From: an uncultured Alteromonadaceae bacterium
GTDB taxonomy: Bacteria > Pseudomonadota > Gammaproteobacteria > Enterobacterales > Alteromonadaceae
Length of the DNA: 64,000 bases
Assembly: GCA_913056495.1 (NCBI GenBank)
Contig: CAJXMO010000002.1
Coordinates: 62,001 to 126,000, forward strand
Direction: 5' to 3'
Shown piece by piece: positions 27,820-36,406 of this stretch (positions within the stretch are counted from its first letter, which is position 1; every line of letters begins with the position of its first letter). Made by a program: the position numbers and the translations under genes. Below the pieces are notes generated by a model that worked only from the letters and a program-made list of their open reading frames with translations, searched no databases and was not told where the DNA came from.

Positions 27820-29394
27820 TTAAATGTCATATTCATCATCATGAGGCTCATACTGGCCGTTATATTTTATGGTACCGTCTTTTTTCCAGAAGTTGACTGC
27901 GGGGATTTGAACTTCCCACAATTCACTCGCATTCCAGACATATCCGTTGGCAAATTTTGTCTGAAAATAGCTATCTGAATAATGACTGAAACTGCGCGAA
28001 GTATCAAAGTATAGGTTACTTGACTGACTGATCACAACTTCTGTCTGACTTAAAAAAATAAGCTGGCGACGGGTAATTTGTTTGCAGATGGGTTCATTCG
28101 GCGACTGCGGATATAAAGAGCTGACAATGCTTTTTTCAATCTGTCCGGTTTCCTGTTGAATAAAATAGATGCCGGAACCTAACGGAAATCGCCCCACCAT
28201 TTGATTAAAAACTTGTGTGTAATCCGGGTGGTAAACATTATTTTCAGCGCCCTGAGCCAGAGTATCATAGGCAGTATAGATTTGATTGTAATCAAACTCA
28301 GGTTTGGTTGATAAGATAATTGAGGTGTACACCATAGGTATACGTAATAAATCGCCCAGGTTATCTTGTGTCTGACTGAGTCGTTTTTGAATATCCAGAA
28401 TAAACTGGATTTTTTCAGCTTCTTGCTGGATAAACTCAGCTCTTTCTTCGCGTGTATCAAATCGAGTTGCTGGAATGCCAATACCGATTTTTATGAAATC
28501 AGTGGTTTTTTCAAAGTTCAGTCTGAGTAGCTCGGCTCTTTCATCCTGTGACAACATTCGGTATCTGTCACGGCCAAACAATTCATCCACTTCAGGACTG
28601 TGGCTGCCAATCGATTGCAGTAGGCAGGCTTTTGCAAGTGGTTTTAGAATTTCTTCGCGGTAGGCAATTTTAACCTCAAGTGGCATGATATGCTGCTTGT
28701 CGTTTTCTTCAGATTTGTCGATCATCAGATTATACTGATGACTGTCATGGAAAATCTGGCCCATTTTTTTTGTTAAATATGGATGAATATTGCTTGCATC
28801 CAATTTTGTTCTAACTTCTTCAAATAATGCAATGGCTAATGCGGTAATAAAAATAGGTTTGTTTTTTTCATTACGAACATGGCGAACTTTTTCTTCAGGA
28901 GAGGGCACGGACAGTGCGATAGTCCCCAAAAACTGACTGAATATTTTTTGCCCGTCTAATAAATCTAATATTTGATCGACCAGATGGTCAAGCCTTTGAT
29001 ACCGTTCAGACTGCAATGCTATCAGTTTGCGCTCAAATTCCCGGCTTTCTTTCTTGGCATTGTCCTGAAGCCGATAAAGGCGTGTTAAGTAGCGTTCAGT
29101 GGAAGGCTGGTCTTTAATTTTTGGATATTTGCCTTTCTCTTTCCGGTAGTTTTCTATCAGGTCTATTTGATCCTGATAAGCCTGTATGCTTTTTTTAAAT
29201 TTGGCTCGGGTATTCAGTTGTTCCTGATACTCACAAAAAAACGTTTTTGCAGCATCAACCTGTTTTATATAATCTTGCCGAAATCTGGCAATGCGTTTTG
29301 AAATGGCGCTGGCCATTGGCGGGATGCTGGTTAAGCTTTGTCCTGACAGTAGCTTGGTTTTTTTGATTTGATTGGAATTATTATCAAGCAGCAT
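27820..29394 (-). CDS. Degenerate HD-GYP-like protein with N-terminal coiled coil
   Basis: A 524-residue soluble protein. Residues about 30-150 are charged and helical, probably coiled coil. Residues about 180-415 can be aligned by eye with HD-GYP phosphodiesterases. KACLLQSIGS (256-264) sits where LLHDIGK belongs, LSQDERAELLRLNFEKTTDF (281-300) matches the LTPEExxxixxHPexG helix, and YHPDYTQVFNQMVGRFPLGSGIYFI (388-412) matches the FDPxxVxaFxxxxGxYPxGsxV end. The metal ligands H-D, the next His and the HHExxxGxGYP stretch are missing, so c-di-GMP hydrolysis is not expected. It may be a signalling adaptor. It lies 36 bases upstream of recQ on the same strand. The family call is inference. Confidence 0.6.
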   Translation of the reverse strand: MLLDNNSNQIKKTKLLSGQSLTSIPPMASAISKRIARFRQDYIKQVDAAKTFFCEYQEQLNTRAKFKKSIQAYQDQIDLIENYRKEKGKYPKIKDQPSTERYLTRLYRLQDNAKKESREFERKLIALQSERYQRLDHLVDQILDLLDGQKIFSQFLGTIALSVPSPEEKVRHVRNEKNKPIFITALAIALFEEVRTKLDASNIHPYLTKKMGQIFHDSHQYNLMIDKSEENDKQHIMPLEVKIAYREEILKPLAKACLLQSIGSHSPEVDELFGRDRYRMLSQDERAELLRLNFEKTTDFIKIGIGIPATRFDTREERAEFIQQEAEKIQFILDIQKRLSQTQDNLGDLLRIPMVYTSIILSTKPEFDYNQIYTAYDTLAQGAENNVYHPDYTQVFNQMVGRFPLGSGIYFIQQETGQIEKSIVSSLYPQSPNEPICKQITRRQLIFLSQTEVVISQSSNLYFDTSRSFSHYSDSYFQTKFANGYVWNASELWEVQIPAVNFWKKDGTIKYNGQYEPHDDEYDI

Positions 29395-29508
29395 TGATTA
29401 TCTCAGGGCGTAAATCCTTACACCGGAATTTTATAATTATCTAGCCGATTAATATAATCAGTTCCTGAAGTGAGTGCAAATTTGTTGACTCTATTTTGGC
29501 TATTTGAA

Positions 29509-30258
29509 TTACCAAATAAAAACGGCTTTGAGTGAAATTTGGCTGACATCACCATCAAAATGATAATAACCGGGCTGGTTTTTTTGCCCGCTTTCTAATT
29601 CAAACTGGCTGATTTCGTACTCTGCCAGCAGGCTCATGCTTGAGTTGACTCTCAGGTTAATCCCTAAGCTGCTGCTGGTATCGCTATGGTCTGAATTCAG
29701 AGCAACCTGAGTTTTTAAATGGGCCACAACGTTTTTGCTCAGCGGTACATCCAATTGCAGGCCGGCAATCGGAGTAAATTCAGATTCAGAAAATTTATTT
29801 TGGCTGATACCCTTTAATCTGTGGGTGAATTTTTGTTTACGGTACTGGCCGCCCAGCAGTCCGTATAACCGTATATTCTGATTCGCTTCAAACAATCTGT
29901 GTCCCAGTGCAGCCGATACATGAGTACCGGTTAATTTATAACTGGCCTGCTCGTTTGCATTCGCCTGGGTATTGTATTGTGCCAGTGAATAATTAAACAG
30001 CCATTCGTGGTTAGTCGAATACCCTTCTATTGCTGCTGCATTATCTATCTGCTGACTAAATGAATCTGCTTTAAAGTGCTCATTAAGCTGCTGGGTTTGC
30101 TGGCTGTTTTTGTCATAAAATTCTATATCTGCGTCACTGGAAATATGATTAACACCGACTCCGATACCATGATGCCAGCCAAAGGCGTTTGCGTGTGAAA
30201 TACAATAAAGGTTTAACCCGGTAATCAATAAGCCTGAATAAATTCGGTTTAACAGCAT
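29509..30258 (-). CDS. Outer membrane beta-barrel-like protein
   Basis: The start is placed at ATG 30258, where a signal peptide begins (MLLNRIYSGLLITGLNLYCISHANA), giving about 249 residues; an upstream ATG at 30375 would bury the signal. The mature part alternates polar and hydrophobic residues in strands: HGIGVGVNHISSDADIEFYD, AALGHRLFEANQNIRLYGLLGGQYR, FTPIAGLQLDVPLSKNVVAHLKTQVAL. It ends in an aromatic residue (VFIW) as outer membrane proteins often do. It resembles small porin-like barrels, but no family is recognised. Confidence 0.65.
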   Translation of the reverse strand: MLLNRIYSGLLITGLNLYCISHANAFGWHHGIGVGVNHISSDADIEFYDKNSQQTQQLNEHFKADSFSQQIDNAAAIEGYSTNHEWLFNYSLAQYNTQANANEQASYKLTGTHVSAALGHRLFEANQNIRLYGLLGGQYRKQKFTHRLKGISQNKFSESEFTPIAGLQLDVPLSKNVVAHLKTQVALNSDHSDTSSSLGINLRVNSSMSLLAEYEISQFELESGQKNQPGYYHFDGDVSQISLKAVFIW

Positions 30259-30547
30259 AGATAGGGTGGCCTCGGAAGTCGTCAAATAATCAAACGTTAA
30301 GCGAATTATACATACTTTTCTTTTTAGCTCTATTAACAAGTTGTTAAAATATTGAAACGATTGAGTGCTGGTCATTAGTATTGTACTTATATGTTTACGC
30401 TGTTTTGTTTGGTTTTTGGGCTGGTTTGTAATTCGAGTGCGAGGTGTGAAAATAAATTGCAGATTGGAGACTTTGTTTTGATTCTGGCTTATTTATCGCT
30501 TTCCGGTATATTATTGAAGTTATTATTGGGAATTAAGGTACTGTTTT

Positions 30548-31459
30548 ATGGCGAAATTTCAGCGCGGTGTAACAGCTGAAGCGAATTTACATAGTTTATA
30601 TTTAATGTTTAAAGCGCGAGCTGGCAATGAAGCTGAAATCCGGACCATTCTGGCAGGCTTTCAATCGATTATTGAGACATACTCGGAAGATTATTCGGAA
30701 GCCGAACTGAGTGGCTTTGTTGCAATTGGCTCTGAATACTGGCCGCAGCTTTATCCCAATAAAACCCCGATACAATTGTGTGAATTTCCCAATTTTAAGG
30801 CCGGTCATCATTTTGCGCCTTCCACACCATACGATCTATTTATTCATATCCGTTCGGATCGGGTGGATGTGAATCATTTGGTTGGAACTTATATTTGTCA
30901 TCAGTTGGCTGAATGCGTCTATTTACAGGAACAAGTTAAAGGTTTCAGATATCTGGATGGGCGAGATTTCACCGGATTTATTGAAGCTGGCGATAACCCT
31001 CACGGCTTAAAACGCCAGCAGGTTGCTTTGGTCAACGAAAAGGAAGATCCTCTTTTTGCCGGTGGCAGTTATATACACATTCAAAGATACCGACATTTGT
31101 TGAGTCTTTGGCAGGCGTTATCTGAAACTGAACAGGAAAACGTGATTGGCCGCGAAAAGTTAAGCAACCGGATATTGGCTCAGCAAGATCCCTTTTCGCA
31201 TTATCAAACGACACATGTGTTAGATGAAAATAATGAACTTATTCAGGTGCTTAATCAAAGCATGCCTTATGGCACAATGAAAAGTGAAGGTTTGTTTTAT
31301 ATCGCTTGTTGCCATACTCCGATTGCTTTTGAGCAGGTTTTAGCCAGTCGGTTAGGTGTGGAATCTGAGTATTTTGATCAGCTTCTGAACTTTACCCGCG
31401 CTGAAACCGGTGCCGCATTTTTTGCACCTTCGGTTGATTTTTTAATTCAAAACCAATAA
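30548..31459 (+). CDS. DyP-type (YfeX-like) haem peroxidase family protein, altered distal residues
   Basis: A 303-residue cytosolic protein that matches the YfeX/DyP pattern: GFRYLDGRDFTGF (residues 132-144), AGGSYIHIQRYRHLLSLW, VIGREKLSNRIL, FSHYQTTHV with proximal haem ligand His218, MPYGT, and TGAAFFAPSVDFL. In DyP peroxidases the motif GFxDGxxNP supplies the catalytic Asp, and an Arg precedes xxMPYG. Here these are GFIEAGDNP (Glu146-Ala147) and VLNQSMPYG (Asn236), so both distal residues differ. Haem binding is expected, but peroxidase activity may be weak or altered. No encapsulin gene or encapsulin-targeting tail is visible. The start ATG 30548 has only a weak ribosome site. Confidence 0.87.
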   Translation: MAKFQRGVTAEANLHSLYLMFKARAGNEAEIRTILAGFQSIIETYSEDYSEAELSGFVAIGSEYWPQLYPNKTPIQLCEFPNFKAGHHFAPSTPYDLFIHIRSDRVDVNHLVGTYICHQLAECVYLQEQVKGFRYLDGRDFTGFIEAGDNPHGLKRQQVALVNEKEDPLFAGGSYIHIQRYRHLLSLWQALSETEQENVIGREKLSNRILAQQDPFSHYQTTHVLDENNELIQVLNQSMPYGTMKSEGLFYIACCHTPIAFEQVLASRLGVESEYFDQLLNFTRAETGAAFFAPSVDFLIQNQ

Positions 31460-31484
31460 TTGATACACTCGAATTGACGCTTAG

Positions 31485-32486
31485 TTAAAATGAATAAGGG
31501 CTGATATCCCAGCGTTGTAATACACCAAAACTGGTTTCGGCACTGAGCTGGCGATCATCCGGACTGAAAGCAAAATCCAGTACTGTTGCAGCAAAATTAT
31601 CGGCTTCAAATTGCCACTGTGCGATTAATTCCCCTGAATAAACCGACCATAATTTTATTTTTTGATTGGGGGCGCCGGTTGCCAGTATGTGTCCATGATG
31701 AGAAAACTTTACTGTGGTAAAAATTTGCTGGCGCGCGGGATATTGCAATGCGCTGTGTTTGTGTCCGGTTTTTAAATCCCAAATCCAGGATTCGTTTGTA
31801 CTGTTGGCCGTAAAGGCAAATCTGGCTTTATTATCCAGGCTTAATTGGCTGACCCGGCCTTGATGGCTGAATTGATGAACTGGCTGAGCGGTTTGACTAT
31901 CCCATAAGATGGCTTGCCCGGCGTAATCGCCAGATAAAACATACTGACCATTGGCTGACATGTCTAAAGCGCTGATTCGCTCCTGATGGGCCAGAAACTC
32001 AATGCGCCGGCCTGTTTCCAGATTAATATGAATGACTTTACCTGTCAGCAGACCCAGTACAACAAACTGGCCTTGATCACTGATATCGGCAACGGCAATG
32101 TTAGCATCATTGATTTTATAATAACCTTTATTTGCACCTGTATTTACACTCCAGACCGCAAAACTTTGTTTATCGGATGTCAGTACAGCCTGATTGTCCT
32201 GGCTGATTTTTACGATATGAACCTGATTTTCCTGTCCCGGCTGTTGTTGCCATAAATATTTTGGCAAACCCAGTTGAGTATTCCAAAGCCGGATGCCCTG
32301 ATTTGAGCTTACCGCAGCGTACAGGCCATTTTGAGATAAGTCGGCCGCATAGGCTCCATTATCTGTGTGTATCTGATGCAGAATTTCAGCAGGCGGCTTG
32401 TCTGAACAAGCACCCAGCAGCAAAAATAGCGATAGGGCTGCTATTCTGCTAATTAATGGAATATTGCAAGCTGGAATATTTGCCAT
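31485..32486 (-). CDS. WD40-repeat lipoprotein
   Basis: A 333-residue lipoprotein with lipobox LLLGAC (Cys27). About seven WD40-type blades follow, for example GLYAAVSSNQGIRLWNTQLG, ISALDMSANGQYVLSGDYAGQAILWDSQT, KFSHHGHILATGAPNQKIKLWSVYSG and DFAFSPDDRQLSAETSFGVLQRWD. It is probably an envelope scaffold; the partner is unknown. Its start lies inside the end of slmA (34-base overlap on the same strand), so translation is probably coupled. No better in-frame start exists before the signal peptide. Confidence 0.82.
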   Translation of the reverse strand: MANIPACNIPLISRIAALSLFLLLGACSDKPPAEILHQIHTDNGAYAADLSQNGLYAAVSSNQGIRLWNTQLGLPKYLWQQQPGQENQVHIVKISQDNQAVLTSDKQSFAVWSVNTGANKGYYKINDANIAVADISDQGQFVVLGLLTGKVIHINLETGRRIEFLAHQERISALDMSANGQYVLSGDYAGQAILWDSQTAQPVHQFSHQGRVSQLSLDNKARFAFTANSTNESWIWDLKTGHKHSALQYPARQQIFTTVKFSHHGHILATGAPNQKIKLWSVYSGELIAQWQFEADNFAATVLDFAFSPDDRQLSAETSFGVLQRWDISPYSF

Positions 32487-33043
32487 TGTTGAGCCAAATG
32501 AGTTGATGGTAGATGTTTAAAATCAGAGCGCACATATTGTCTGATTTGCCCTTCTAACCAACTGGTAATTTGATTGGCAACCACAACTTCTGCAAACGGC
32601 AAATCTTTGCCTTCACGCATAGGCCGTTCACGTAAAACCTGTTTTAGTTGTGTTTCTACTCGATCAAATAAACTATTAACCCGGGTTCTTAAACGGATTT
32701 GTTCGCCCATTAAGGCTTCTCCGCTTAATAAACGGGAAATCCCCGGATTTTTTTCTGCAAATAAAAGCACCAGTTGTGAAATTTTTAAACAGCGGCTGGC
32801 AGATTGTTTATCATCTTCCAAAATTTTATTGATTCGACTAAACAGCGTATCTTCGACAAAGTCTAATAAGCCCTCAAACATTCTGGCTTTACTCGGGAAA
32901 TGACGGTAAAGCGCCGCTTCGGTTACACCAACAGCCTGAGCGAGTTTAGCGGTTGTAATCCGCTCACCCGGGTTGTTCTCCAGCATATTGGCTAAAGCTT
33001 CTAATATTTCTTGTTTTCTGTTACCACGTTTTTGCATTGTCAT
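32453..33043 (-). CDS. slmA: Nucleoid occlusion factor SlmA
   Basis: A 196-residue TetR-fold protein. RKQEILEALANMLENNPGERITTAKLAQAVGVTEAALYRHFPSKARMFEGLLDFVEDTLFSRINKI is the characteristic SlmA N-terminus including the helix-turn-helix. Length agrees with E. coli SlmA (198). It binds sites on the chromosome and blocks FtsZ ring formation over the nucleoid. It lies 28 bases after coaBC on the same strand, the usual gammaproteobacterial neighbourhood. Confidence 0.95.
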   Translation of the reverse strand: MTMQKRGNRKQEILEALANMLENNPGERITTAKLAQAVGVTEAALYRHFPSKARMFEGLLDFVEDTLFSRINKILEDDKQSASRCLKISQLVLLFAEKNPGISRLLSGEALMGEQIRLRTRVNSLFDRVETQLKQVLRERPMREGKDLPFAEVVVANQITSWLEGQIRQYVRSDFKHLPSTHLAQQWQIFQLAIFH

Positions 33044-33071
33044 AAGCGTACTTAATTATTTGTTATCGTTA

Positions 33072-34277
33072 TTATTGAGTTTGCTGAGTATATTGTTTAG
33101 CGATTAACTGGAGCAGTTTTATCGCCAGCGTCGATTTGTCTTCTGCCGCAAAATCCAGTTCGCCATCCGGCCAGTATACAGTCACGGCATTTTGCTCACT
33201 GTTAAACCCTATTTGCTGGTTGGATACATCATTTGCAATGATCATATCCAGGTTTTTTCGCTGCATTTTATCTTTGGCATATCTGGCAACGTCCTGAGTT
33301 TCTGCAGCAAAGCCAACACTGAAAGGCTTATCAACTTGCTGGGCGATAGTCGCCAGAATATCCGGATTCTTAGTTAATTGTAGATTAAGCTGGTGCTGTG
33401 TCTTTTTTATTTTGTGTGATTCAATACTAGCCGCTTTATAATCGGCAACCGCAGCGCAGGCAATAAATATATTAGCTTGTTGACTGACTTGCTGACAGGC
33501 TGAAAGCATTTGCTCTGTACTCTTGATTGCTATGCATTCACAATTTTGTGGTGGCACCAGATTTGTCGGGCCGCTGACCAGCGTAACCTGAGCGCCCAGC
33601 CAACTGGCAGCTTGCGCCAGTGCATAGCCCATCTTTCCTGAACTGTGATTTGAAATATAGCGAACCGGGTCGATGGCTTCCTGAGTCGGACCTGCGGTTA
33701 TCACTACTTTTGTTCCTTGTAATACCTGAGGCAAGAAAAAAGCCGGTAAGTATTCAATAATTTGCGCGGGCTCCAGCATTCTTCCGGCACCGACATCGCC
33801 GCAAGCCTGTTCGCCCACACCCGGACCAATAATAAAACGACCGTCCTTTTTGAGTTGCTCTAGATTGCGCTGAGTGGCAGGAGCAGCCCACATTTGTTGA
33901 TTCATCGCGGGTGAAATAACGGTTGGCGCTGCGCTGGCCAAGCAGAGTGTGGTTAATAAATCATTGGCCATGCCTTGGGCCAGGCGAGCCATTAAATCGG
34001 CACTGGCCGGCGTGATTAATATTAAATCGGCCCATTTTGCCAGTTCAATATGACCCATTGCGGCTTCCGCTGCCGGATCAAGTAAATCGTCACTCACCGG
34101 ATTACCGGAAACGGCCTGCATGGTTAAAGGCGTAATAAAAGCTTTGGCAGCACTTGTCATCACAACTCTGACCTGAGCCCCTTGCTCGGTTAATCTGCGG
34201 GTGAGTTCAGCGCATTTGTAGGCTGCTATACCACCGGAGATACCCAGTATTATTTTTTTATTTTGCAGTAAGCTCAT
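33072..34277 (-). CDS. coaBC: Bifunctional CoaBC (PPC synthetase / PPC decarboxylase)
   Basis: A 401-residue bifunctional enzyme of coenzyme A synthesis. The CoaC flavoprotein half shows [31 protein letters not shown] with the active-site His, PAMNQQMW and the substrate-lid [13 protein letters not shown] with the catalytic Cys. The CoaB half begins [31 protein letters not shown] with its Lys and ends [14 protein letters not shown]. It joins 4'-phosphopantothenate to cysteine and decarboxylates the product. It is transcribed away from radC. Confidence 0.97.
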   Translation of the reverse strand: MSLLQNKKIILGISGGIAAYKCAELTRRLTEQGAQVRVVMTSAAKAFITPLTMQAVSGNPVSDDLLDPAAEAAMGHIELAKWADLILITPASADLMARLAQGMANDLLTTLCLASAAPTVISPAMNQQMWAAPATQRNLEQLKKDGRFIIGPGVGEQACGDVGAGRMLEPAQIIEYLPAFFLPQVLQGTKVVITAGPTQEAIDPVRYISNHSSGKMGYALAQAASWLGAQVTLVSGPTNLVPPQNCECIAIKSTEQMLSACQQVSQQANIFIACAAVADYKAASIESHKIKKTQHQLNLQLTKNPDILATIAQQVDKPFSVGFAAETQDVARYAKDKMQRKNLDMIIANDVSNQQIGFNSEQNAVTVYWPDGELDFAAEDKSTLAIKLLQLIAKQYTQQTQ

Positions 34278-34400
34278 AACCTTAGCTTCAATATAAGTCG
34301 TTTGCGATAAAACAGCAGTTTACTATACTTTTGTTAAATGTGCTTGGGATCACAAATTTAATTTAACCTAGACTCGGGTTTAATTTAGGGAAGAATCATT

Positions 34401-35075
34401 ATGAGTATCAAGGATTGGCCAGCGAGCGAACGTCCGCGTGAAAAGCTGTTAAATAAGGGCGCAAACAGTTTAACCGATGCTGAATTATTGGCGATATTTT
34501 TACGCACTGGTGTATCCGGATTCAGTGCGGTTGAACTGGCGCAGCAGCTACTGGCAGAATTTGGTAGTTTGCGTCTGTTGCTGGCTGCCGATTTATCCAA
34601 ATTTTGCTCTGCTAAAGGCTTAGGTGAAGCTAAATATGCTCAGTTACAGGCCTGCCTTGAAATGAGTAAACGTTATTTAGCCGAGGTTTTGAAAAAAGGT
34701 GATGTGTTAACTTCGGTCGATGCCTGCCGCAACTTTTTAAAAGCGCAATTACGCGATGAACCCCATGAAGTTTTTGCCTGCCTGTTTTTAGACAATCAGC
34801 ACAGAGTGATTGAGTTTTCCCCTTTGTTTTATGGCACAATCGATGGGGCTTCAGTTTATCCCCGAGTCGTGGTTGAAAAGGCGCTTAGTAAGCAGGCCGC
34901 GGCGATTATTTTTGCTCATAATCATCCGTCCGGTATTGCTGAACCGAGTGAAGCGGATAAGCAAATTACCCGTCGATTAACGCAGGCTTTGGCTCTGGTC
35001 GATATCCGGGTCTTGGACCACTTTATTGTAGGCGATCAGGCCGTTTTATCCTTTGCGGAGCACGGATTGATATAA
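34401..35075 (+). CDS. radC: RadC-family (UPF0758) JAMM protein
   Basis: A 224-residue protein with an N-terminal helix-hairpin-helix region ([26 protein letters not shown]) and a C-terminal JAMM/MPN metal site, [22 protein letters not shown]. The HxH...SxxD arrangement is complete. Despite the name, no DNA repair role is firmly established; a zinc-dependent nuclease or protease role has been discussed for relatives. It stands divergent from coaBC and ahead of rpmB, the standard gammaproteobacterial order. Confidence 0.95.
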   Translation: MSIKDWPASERPREKLLNKGANSLTDAELLAIFLRTGVSGFSAVELAQQLLAEFGSLRLLLAADLSKFCSAKGLGEAKYAQLQACLEMSKRYLAEVLKKGDVLTSVDACRNFLKAQLRDEPHEVFACLFLDNQHRVIEFSPLFYGTIDGASVYPRVVVEKALSKQAAAIIFAHNHPSGIAEPSEADKQITRRLTQALALVDIRVLDHFIVGDQAVLSFAEHGLI

Positions 35076-35110
35076 AATCGCTATTTTTTTAACCAAAACT
35101 AATAAAAAGA

Positions 35111-35139
35111 TTGACTCAATAGCCTGTGTCATGTATAAA
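35111..35139 (+). promoter_or_regulatory. Strong promoter of rpmB-rpmG
   Basis: TTGACT at 35111-35116 and TATAAA at 35134-35139 are separated by exactly 17 bases. They are followed by a GC-rich discriminator TGCGCCC, typical of ribosomal promoters under stringent control. A leader of about 75 bases precedes the rpmB start. Confidence 0.8.
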
Positions 35140-35220
35140 ATGCGCCCTCTTGAATCAGGGTACGCAAACAATTTTTTCTTGAGTCAGCAAGCTCGGGATT
35201 AAGTATTTGGAGACACAGCA

Positions 35221-35457
35221 ATGTCTAGAGTATGCCAAGTAACTGGTAAAAAGCCTGTAGTCGGTAACCACCGTTCACACGCAAACAACGCAACTAAGCG
35301 TCGTTTTTTACCAAACTTACAATCGCACCGTTTTTGGGTAGCGAGTGAGAACCGTTTTGTTAAATTGCGTGTATCGACTAAAGGTATGCGTATCATTGAC
35401 AAAAAAGGTATTGATGCAGTATTAGCAGATATCCGTGCAAACGGTATCAAAATATAA
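35221..35457 (+). CDS. rpmB: 50S ribosomal protein L28
   Basis: A 78-residue basic protein beginning [39 protein letters not shown], the canonical L28 start, and ending [12 protein letters not shown]. Length equals that of E. coli L28. GGAG lies upstream. Twelve bases separate it from rpmG. Confidence 0.98.
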   Translation: MSRVCQVTGKKPVVGNHRSHANNATKRRFLPNLQSHRFWVASENRFVKLRVSTKGMRIIDKKGIDAVLADIRANGIKI

Positions 35458-35469
35458 GGAAGCCTGACT

Positions 35470-35625
35470 ATGCGCGATAAGATCCGATTGGTTTCTAGTG
35501 CCGGTACTGGATTTTTCTACACTACCGACAAAAACAAAAAGAACATGCCTGGCAAATTTGAAATTAAAAAATTTGATCCAGTAGTTCGTAAGCACGTTAT
35601 CTTCAAAGAAGCTAAAATTAAGTAA
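35470..35625 (+). CDS. rpmG: 50S ribosomal protein L33
   Basis: A 51-codon frame from ATG 35470 to TAA 35623-35625. It encodes [20 protein letters not shown] and then [31 protein letters not shown], the normal L33 sequence. The zinc-binding Cys residues of the C+ type are absent, so this is the zinc-independent (C-minus) form as in E. coli. It is co-transcribed with rpmB and followed at once by a terminator. Confidence 0.98.
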   Translation: MRDKIRLVSSAGTGFFYTTDKNKKNMPGKFEIKKFDPVVRKHVIFKEAKIK

Positions 35626-35650
35626 GCTTTTTTAAGTTAAAGTGTTTTGA

Positions 35651-35676
35651 AAAACCCAGCCTAGCTGGGTTTTTTT
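35651..35676 (+). terminator. Terminator of rpmB-rpmG
   Basis: AAACCCAGC, loop CTA, GCTGGGTTT, then further T. A textbook intrinsic terminator 26 bases after the rpmG stop. Confidence 0.92.
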
Positions 35677-35696
35677 ATGCCTGAAATTTGCTACAT

Positions 35697-35895
35697 TAAC
35701 CTTAACTCTGGATAAGAAGTTAGCTAAGGCCTTAAATTTATTGGCTTTTAGTCTAATTTCGTTTTCTAGTGAGATATATTTTCTTAGAACAAGGCGAATT
35801 TGCGTACGTAATAGCTGGCTATTACTAGCGAATTCAACGCAGTTATCAGGAAAAATAGCCACTAGAAAGCAATTTGTTATCCAGAGTTGAGGTTA
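35697..35895. mobile_element. Putative foldback / MITE-like element (199 bp)
   Basis: The element is bounded by 19-bp inverted repeats TAACCTTAACTCTGGATAA (35697-35715) and its complement at 35877-35895, with one mismatch. Inside lie a second perfect inverted repeat, TTTCTAGTG/CACTAGAAA (35763-35771, 35860-35868), and a central 8-bp hairpin GTAATAGC-TG-GCTATTAC (35808-35825). The whole unit could fold into one long cruciform or RNA hairpin. Flanks read CTACAT and CATTAT, so a 3-base CAT duplication (or a TA duplication inside the ends) is possible. There is no credible gene inside. The nested layout and clean termini suggest a non-autonomous mobile repeat. No second full copy was seen in the window. 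Confidence 0.6.
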
Positions 35896-35931
35896 CATTA
35901 TTGAATTGTCTTCTGTTTAGAGTTGAATTTG

Positions 35932-36405
35932 ATGATACGATTAAGTCGAAAAGGCTGGAACAATGTGTTGATTTTTTCCACATTGTTAATGATATTTTTA
36001 TTTAATGGGCTGCATCAAAAGTTATTCAATAAACTGGATGATGAACCTGAGATTCAGCAAAATATTATCCCTCCAACCGAACTCATTTTAACGCTGGATT
36101 TACCCGGCGTTTCTGTTGAGCGAATAGGGCGTAGCTGGCGCACTCAACCGGAACAAAAAGTCTCGGCTGAACAGCTTCAGCAGATTATCCATGCCTGGCA
36201 GGGATTAATTGGATTACGACTTAACCCTGAAGCATTATCGCAATGGCAACTGAATGAACCCAATCGTGTGGCTGTATTCTGGTTTGCCGGTCAAACTCAG
36301 GGATTTGTTGTGCAATGGTTTGAGCAGTCCGGCAAAGTTTTTGTGAAAACACCACAAGCCTGGTTTGAGCTGCCGGAAGCCAATCCCGGCCAGTTGTTTT
36401 TATAA
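35932..36405 (+). CDS. Membrane-anchored protein of unknown function
   Basis: About 157 residues from ATG 35932; a TTG at 35923 would add three. Residues about 8-27 form one span (NNVLIFSTLLMIFLFNGL). A periplasmic domain follows with PTELILTLDLPGVSVERIGRSWRTQP and a Trp-rich second half (HAWQGLIGLRL, VAVFWFAGQTQGFVVQWFEQSG, TPQAWFELPE). I do not recognise the family. It ends two bases before the stop of the convergent SIS gene. Confidence 0.72.
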   Translation: MIRLSRKGWNNVLIFSTLLMIFLFNGLHQKLFNKLDDEPEIQQNIIPPTELILTLDLPGVSVERIGRSWRTQPEQKVSAEQLQQIIHAWQGLIGLRLNPEALSQWQLNEPNRVAVFWFAGQTQGFVVQWFEQSGKVFVKTPQAWFELPEANPGQLFL

Positions 36406-36406
36406 C

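Noticed and set aside
30391..30579. 62-codon hydrophobic frame on the plus strand before the DyP gene
   Set aside because: No ribosome site, it overlaps the DyP start, and it has no recognisable pattern. Probably chance in AT-rich DNA.
35632..35862. 76-codon minus-strand frame across the rpmG terminator and foldback element
   Set aside because: It crosses a terminator and inverted repeats, with no start signal; not a gene.
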